DNA of 12,500 bases from Nymphaea colorata. Taxonomy: Eukaryota; Streptophyta; Magnoliopsida; Nymphaeales; Nymphaeaceae. This document shows, in pieces, positions 10,258 to 12,500 of the stretch. Position numbers and translations under genes: made by a program. The first letter of the stretch is position 1. Each line of letters opens with the position of its first letter. The notes under the pieces were generated by a model. It was not told the origin of the DNA and ran no database searches. It was given only the letters and a program-made list of their open reading frames with translations. The stretch covers positions 29,986,106 to 29,998,605 of the forward strand of contig NC_045140.1 in NCBI RefSeq assembly GCF_008831285.2, given 5' to 3'.

Positions 10258-10279
10258 GATCTTGCCACGTGGCAAGATC
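10258..10279. promoter_or_regulatory. 22-bp perfect palindrome with G-box core (right LTR)
   Basis: This copy is identical to the palindrome at 1161-1182 and lies inside a part of the LTR where the two copies otherwise differ by many small indels. Further CACGTG cores occur nearby in both copies (for example about 1351 and 1789, 10429 and 10860). Confidence 0.55.
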
Positions 10280-10294
10280 AACGGCTCCAAGATG

Positions 10295-10317
10295 CTCGCT
10301 AGGGGAAAGCTAGCGAG
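10295..10317. repeat. Stem-loop, 8-bp arms (right LTR)
   Basis: This is the counterpart of 1198-1221. The arms are unchanged and only the G-run in the loop is one base shorter. Confidence 0.5.
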
Positions 10318-11869
10318 GAGGGGAAGGAGATCACTTTCCTAGAAGGTAGGAAGAGATCGAGGATTGCAAGGGATAGGCAATCCGAGGTGGCACTCGAGAA
10401 TTCGAGTCTCTCTCTGCTGGATGGGTGACACGTGGAGGAGAAACGGTGGAGAGCTGCGGATTAGGGTTGAGATGAAGGTGGAGGAGTAGGCGAGAAAACG
10501 GGAAGGGGAGCGCGGCGAGGGACTTGCCAAATCGCTCGGGTGTAGGTGGCACGCGGTTAGATGAGGTGGCAGTCGCGTGGACTGGGCGAGACTCCAAGTG
10601 GGACCTGGTGAGACAGGTGGCAGACACGTAGGATGATGACTGGACACGAGGTGGCTGGGATGCGGACAGGTGGCGCGATGGAGGGCTGAGGCGTTAGGGT
10701 TTGACGCAAAGAAAATATGCCAAAAAGGAAGGTGGCGGAGGTGACAAATGCGGCTGGGAGCTCGTGATCCAGAGGGATTCTCGGAGGGGGCTAGGCGAGC
10801 TGGAGAGGACACATGGCAGGCTACGAGGACAGGGTATGACGCGGGTTGACAGATGTGGGACACGTGTAGAAACGGAAGGCCAAGATGCGCGGTAGGAAGA
10901 CTTACCAATTCGGGACCGGCGGCCAAGGGAGACGCGGTCCTTCACGCGCCGCGGCTAGGGTTAGCTCCTCGTCCAAATGACGCTGGTGCCCTTCTCGAAA
11001 CTGCAGGGGCCTTCGGTGGTGGAGGGGCAGGACTGTCCTTCACACCGGAACAATGGTTGACGCCGGAAATTGCAGCGGTGTCTTAGCTCCAACGAGAATA
11101 CCGGCCGAGGCGATTTCTATCTTCTCACGGGCCGAATTTGCCCAAATTTGACTATGTTGATCAGCACGAAGAGGCGATTCCACTGAAGTGGTTTAGAGGC
11201 CCAAACCTCGATATTGAACCGTGATTTTGAGTCCTTCAAGCCGCTGGATTTCTTGCCAACTTCAATTTGGAGCCGACGGTAGAAGTGATCTTTTTGTTGA
11301 GGCAGCCGTCGTGAACCGTGAGGGGTGGCTTGGGTTGGTTCCTACGGATAGAAATCCGATTCCAAGCGGGGAAGAGAGTGCACCAAGGGAGGGGCACCGT
11401 AGATCCTCAAACCAGTCACTCGGGTATGCCGAGCAAGGGGCCTAGGTCGCGGGTGAGGCTCCGGAAGCGAACAACTCCAAGCCGAATGGAAGAGTTCAAT
11501 GATCCGAGTACTAACCTTGTTAAGCCGTCGAATCGAAGCCTTGGGGACTTCGATCTTCTCTTGTGCCGAACTCAGCCTTTCTTCTGCTTCGTGTTCAAGG
11601 GGAAGGCACCAATGTTCGGGCTATTGATCTTCTTCGTAGAGGCAAGCGTGGACGAGGAGGGATCACCGCCGGTGGGAGGGGATCCGCCTGGTTTGTCTTC
11701 CTTGAGGCCGAGGTCAACACGGACGACGGGGGCAAGGGGATTCGATGGGTGGAGACGCTCCTAACTCGAGGGGGTCGAAGAGATGGAGTCCTCGAAGAGG
11801 AGAGAGAGCCAAAACTCGCAATGAGCCAAAATTCAATTTTTTCGATACAATTACAAAGGATCCAATACA

Positions 11870-11876
11870 ATATATA
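11870..11876 (-). promoter_or_regulatory. Putative LTR TATA box (right LTR, would drive element A)
   Basis: This is the same TATATAT core as at 2808-2814, in the LTR that lies upstream of element A's gag. The downstream CT-rich block is kept, though 8-9 bases shorter. Starting near 11840, the leader to the gag ATG would be about 3.6 kb, unusually long, and it would contain many short upstream frames. Confidence 0.5.
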
Positions 11877-12049
11877 CAAGAGAAAGTGATCCGGGATTAT
11901 CACGCGCGGATCCAAACCCAAAATCTAAAAAGCTCAAGGCGCTCGGCACAACCCGCCGGCTTAGGTCTTGACTTCGAATCTCAAAGGCGCCAAGTAAAAA
12001 AACGAGTTAGCAAAAGCTTAGTACTAAAGTTAAAATAAACGCCTAAGTG

Positions 12050-12500
12050 CTAAAACGACTCCTTGAACCTTGCGAGCCCAAGGAGGGGGACCTCGTGAGG
12101 GTAAACGCCCTCACTTCGCATTTGGAGTATAAGGGCTCGGTCTGGTTGACCGAGCCATTCGCTTAAGACCTTTGGTCTTAGGACCGGGTAAGTCGAACTC
12201 GGTTTGGGTGCATCTAGCCTACGCTCGGTGAGTTCTACAACTGGTTCAGTGTGACCCTGAGGTTCATCCTGTTCGAGCACCGTTGCGGACTTGGCTGCTC
12301 CTCCCGCTCCTCCCACTGCAACCTGACCTGGTGCGTCGTTAGCCTCCTTGGGAGTTTCCTCGGCTAACTGATGCAAGGACCGAGCCCACAAATCTGACGC
12401 TCTTCTACGCCTAATGCTTGGCTCGGGCTGTTCGGCCTCGCCTGGGTCTGGACCATCTGGTAGGTCCGTAACACCTTCCCTGCCTGGCCCTCGGCCTGCA
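12050..12500 (-). pseudogene. pol: Pol C-terminal tail of element B, cut by window edge, with altered end
   Basis: Positions 12190-12470 align with 3140-3420 of element A's pol, the tail beyond the chromodomain, and the frame stays open to the window edge. The variable stretch near 12471-12500 aligns in frame with about six bases missing. Near 12181-12195, copy B lacks 11 bases relative to copy A (around 3120-3150). This changes the frame, removes the usual stop, and adds about 45 residues read from what is non-coding sequence in A, ending at 12050. In the ~270 alignable bases I count six substitutions, three silent and three changing a residue. Whether element B was otherwise intact cannot be seen. 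The catalytic domains lie outside the window. Confidence 0.75.
12059..12180 (-). repeat. Cluster of four stem-loops (element B copy)
   Basis: The same four hairpins as at 2998-3119 are at 12059-12085, 12095-12114, 12134-12156 and 12164-12180, with identical arms and loops. The sequence just beyond the last hairpin has changed by an 11-base deletion, while the hairpins themselves have not. The B pol frame now reads through all four. Confidence 0.7.

Larger units (their letters stand above)
1..12012 (-). mobile_element. Ty3/gypsy chromovirus LTR retrotransposon (element A), nearly complete
   Basis: The order in the element's own direction is LTR (12012-8827), primer-binding site, leader, gag-protease, RT-RNase H-integrase-chromodomain, then second LTR (2951 to the window edge). 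Integrase after RNase H, followed by a GPY/F module and chromodomain, is the established signature of Ty3/gypsy chromoviruses. The internal region is about 5.9 kb and the complete LTR about 3.2 kb, which is long for the group. All main catalytic residues are present. The only break between gag and pol is a one-base frame change at 6236-6242. About 280 bp of the PBS-side end of the left LTR lie outside the window, so target-site duplications cannot be seen. Clade (Reina or Tekay-like) is a guess from RT wording and needs a tree. Confidence 0.93.
8827..12012 (-). repeat. Complete long terminal repeat, shared by elements A and B
   Basis: The PBS-side boundary is firm. On the plus strand the LTR opens with TGTTAGGC at 8827, two bases from the primer-binding site, so in the element's direction it ends in GCCTAACA. 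The pol-side boundary is less sure. The best fit is the CA at 12011-12012, where the element strand begins TGCTAAC (TGTTAAC at 2951 in the other copy), a partial inverted match to the other end. That gives about 3186 bp. No good polypurine tract sits beside it, so the true edge could lie anywhere up to about 12180. The body is GC-rich, has no convincing gene on either strand, and holds a TATA box, a G-box palindrome and stem-loops listed separately. Confidence 0.8.
12013..12500 (-). mobile_element. Element B, 3' end of internal region
   Basis: The pol tail and 3' non-coding hairpin region of a second element of the same family run straight into the LTR at 8827-12012, which then serves as the LTR upstream of element A. 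No second LTR, no target duplication and no unrelated DNA lies between B and A. This is what separates a tandem sharing one LTR from two independent neighbouring insertions. Confidence 0.85.

Overview
The window looks like nuclear DNA of a plant and is filled almost entirely by LTR retrotransposon sequence on the minus strand. The evidence is a primer-binding site matching the 3' end of plant initiator-methionine tRNA, a Ty3/gypsy-type gag-protease-RT-RNase H-integrase order, and a chromodomain after the integrase. This makes it a chromovirus. By eye it is closest to the Reina/Tekay group, but I cannot settle the clade or the host species. I see no host gene, tRNA, rRNA or CRISPR array.

Layout, read right to left in the element's direction. 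Positions 12500 to about 12013 hold the pol C-terminus of a second, upstream element (B). Positions 12012-8827 hold one complete LTR of about 3.2 kb, directly followed by the primer-binding site (8824-8813). An untranslated leader runs to 8261. The gag-protease frame occupies 8260-6218, and the RT-RNase H-integrase-chromodomain frame occupies 6224-3117 in the -1 frame relative to gag. A structured 3' non-coding stretch follows (about 3119-2952), then a second LTR copy from about 2951 to position 1, cut by the window edge. The LTR between elements A and B is shared, so this is a tandem LTR-internal-LTR-internal arrangement, as expected from unequal recombination between LTRs. The direct repeat pairs about 1-3430 with about 9110-12480.

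Element A keeps all catalytic motifs of RT, RNase H and integrase. Three oddities stand out. The gag and pol frames meet at a C-CCC-CCT heptamer that fits the -1 frameshift pattern but could equally be a one-base homopolymer loss. The protease has DCG instead of DSG/DTG. The proteins carry a serine tract and a tail of about 120 residues beyond the chromodomain. The LTRs hold a TATA box close to their pol-side end, a 22-bp G-box palindrome and several stem-loops kept in both copies.

How it works together: the LTR promoter would drive a minus-strand transcript with a very long leader. Gag would form the particle, protease would cut the polyprotein, RT/RNase H would copy the RNA from initiator tRNA-Met, and integrase with its chromodomain would insert the DNA. 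No wholly new biological system is evident; the interest is in the tandem structure, the frame junction and the conserved palindromes.
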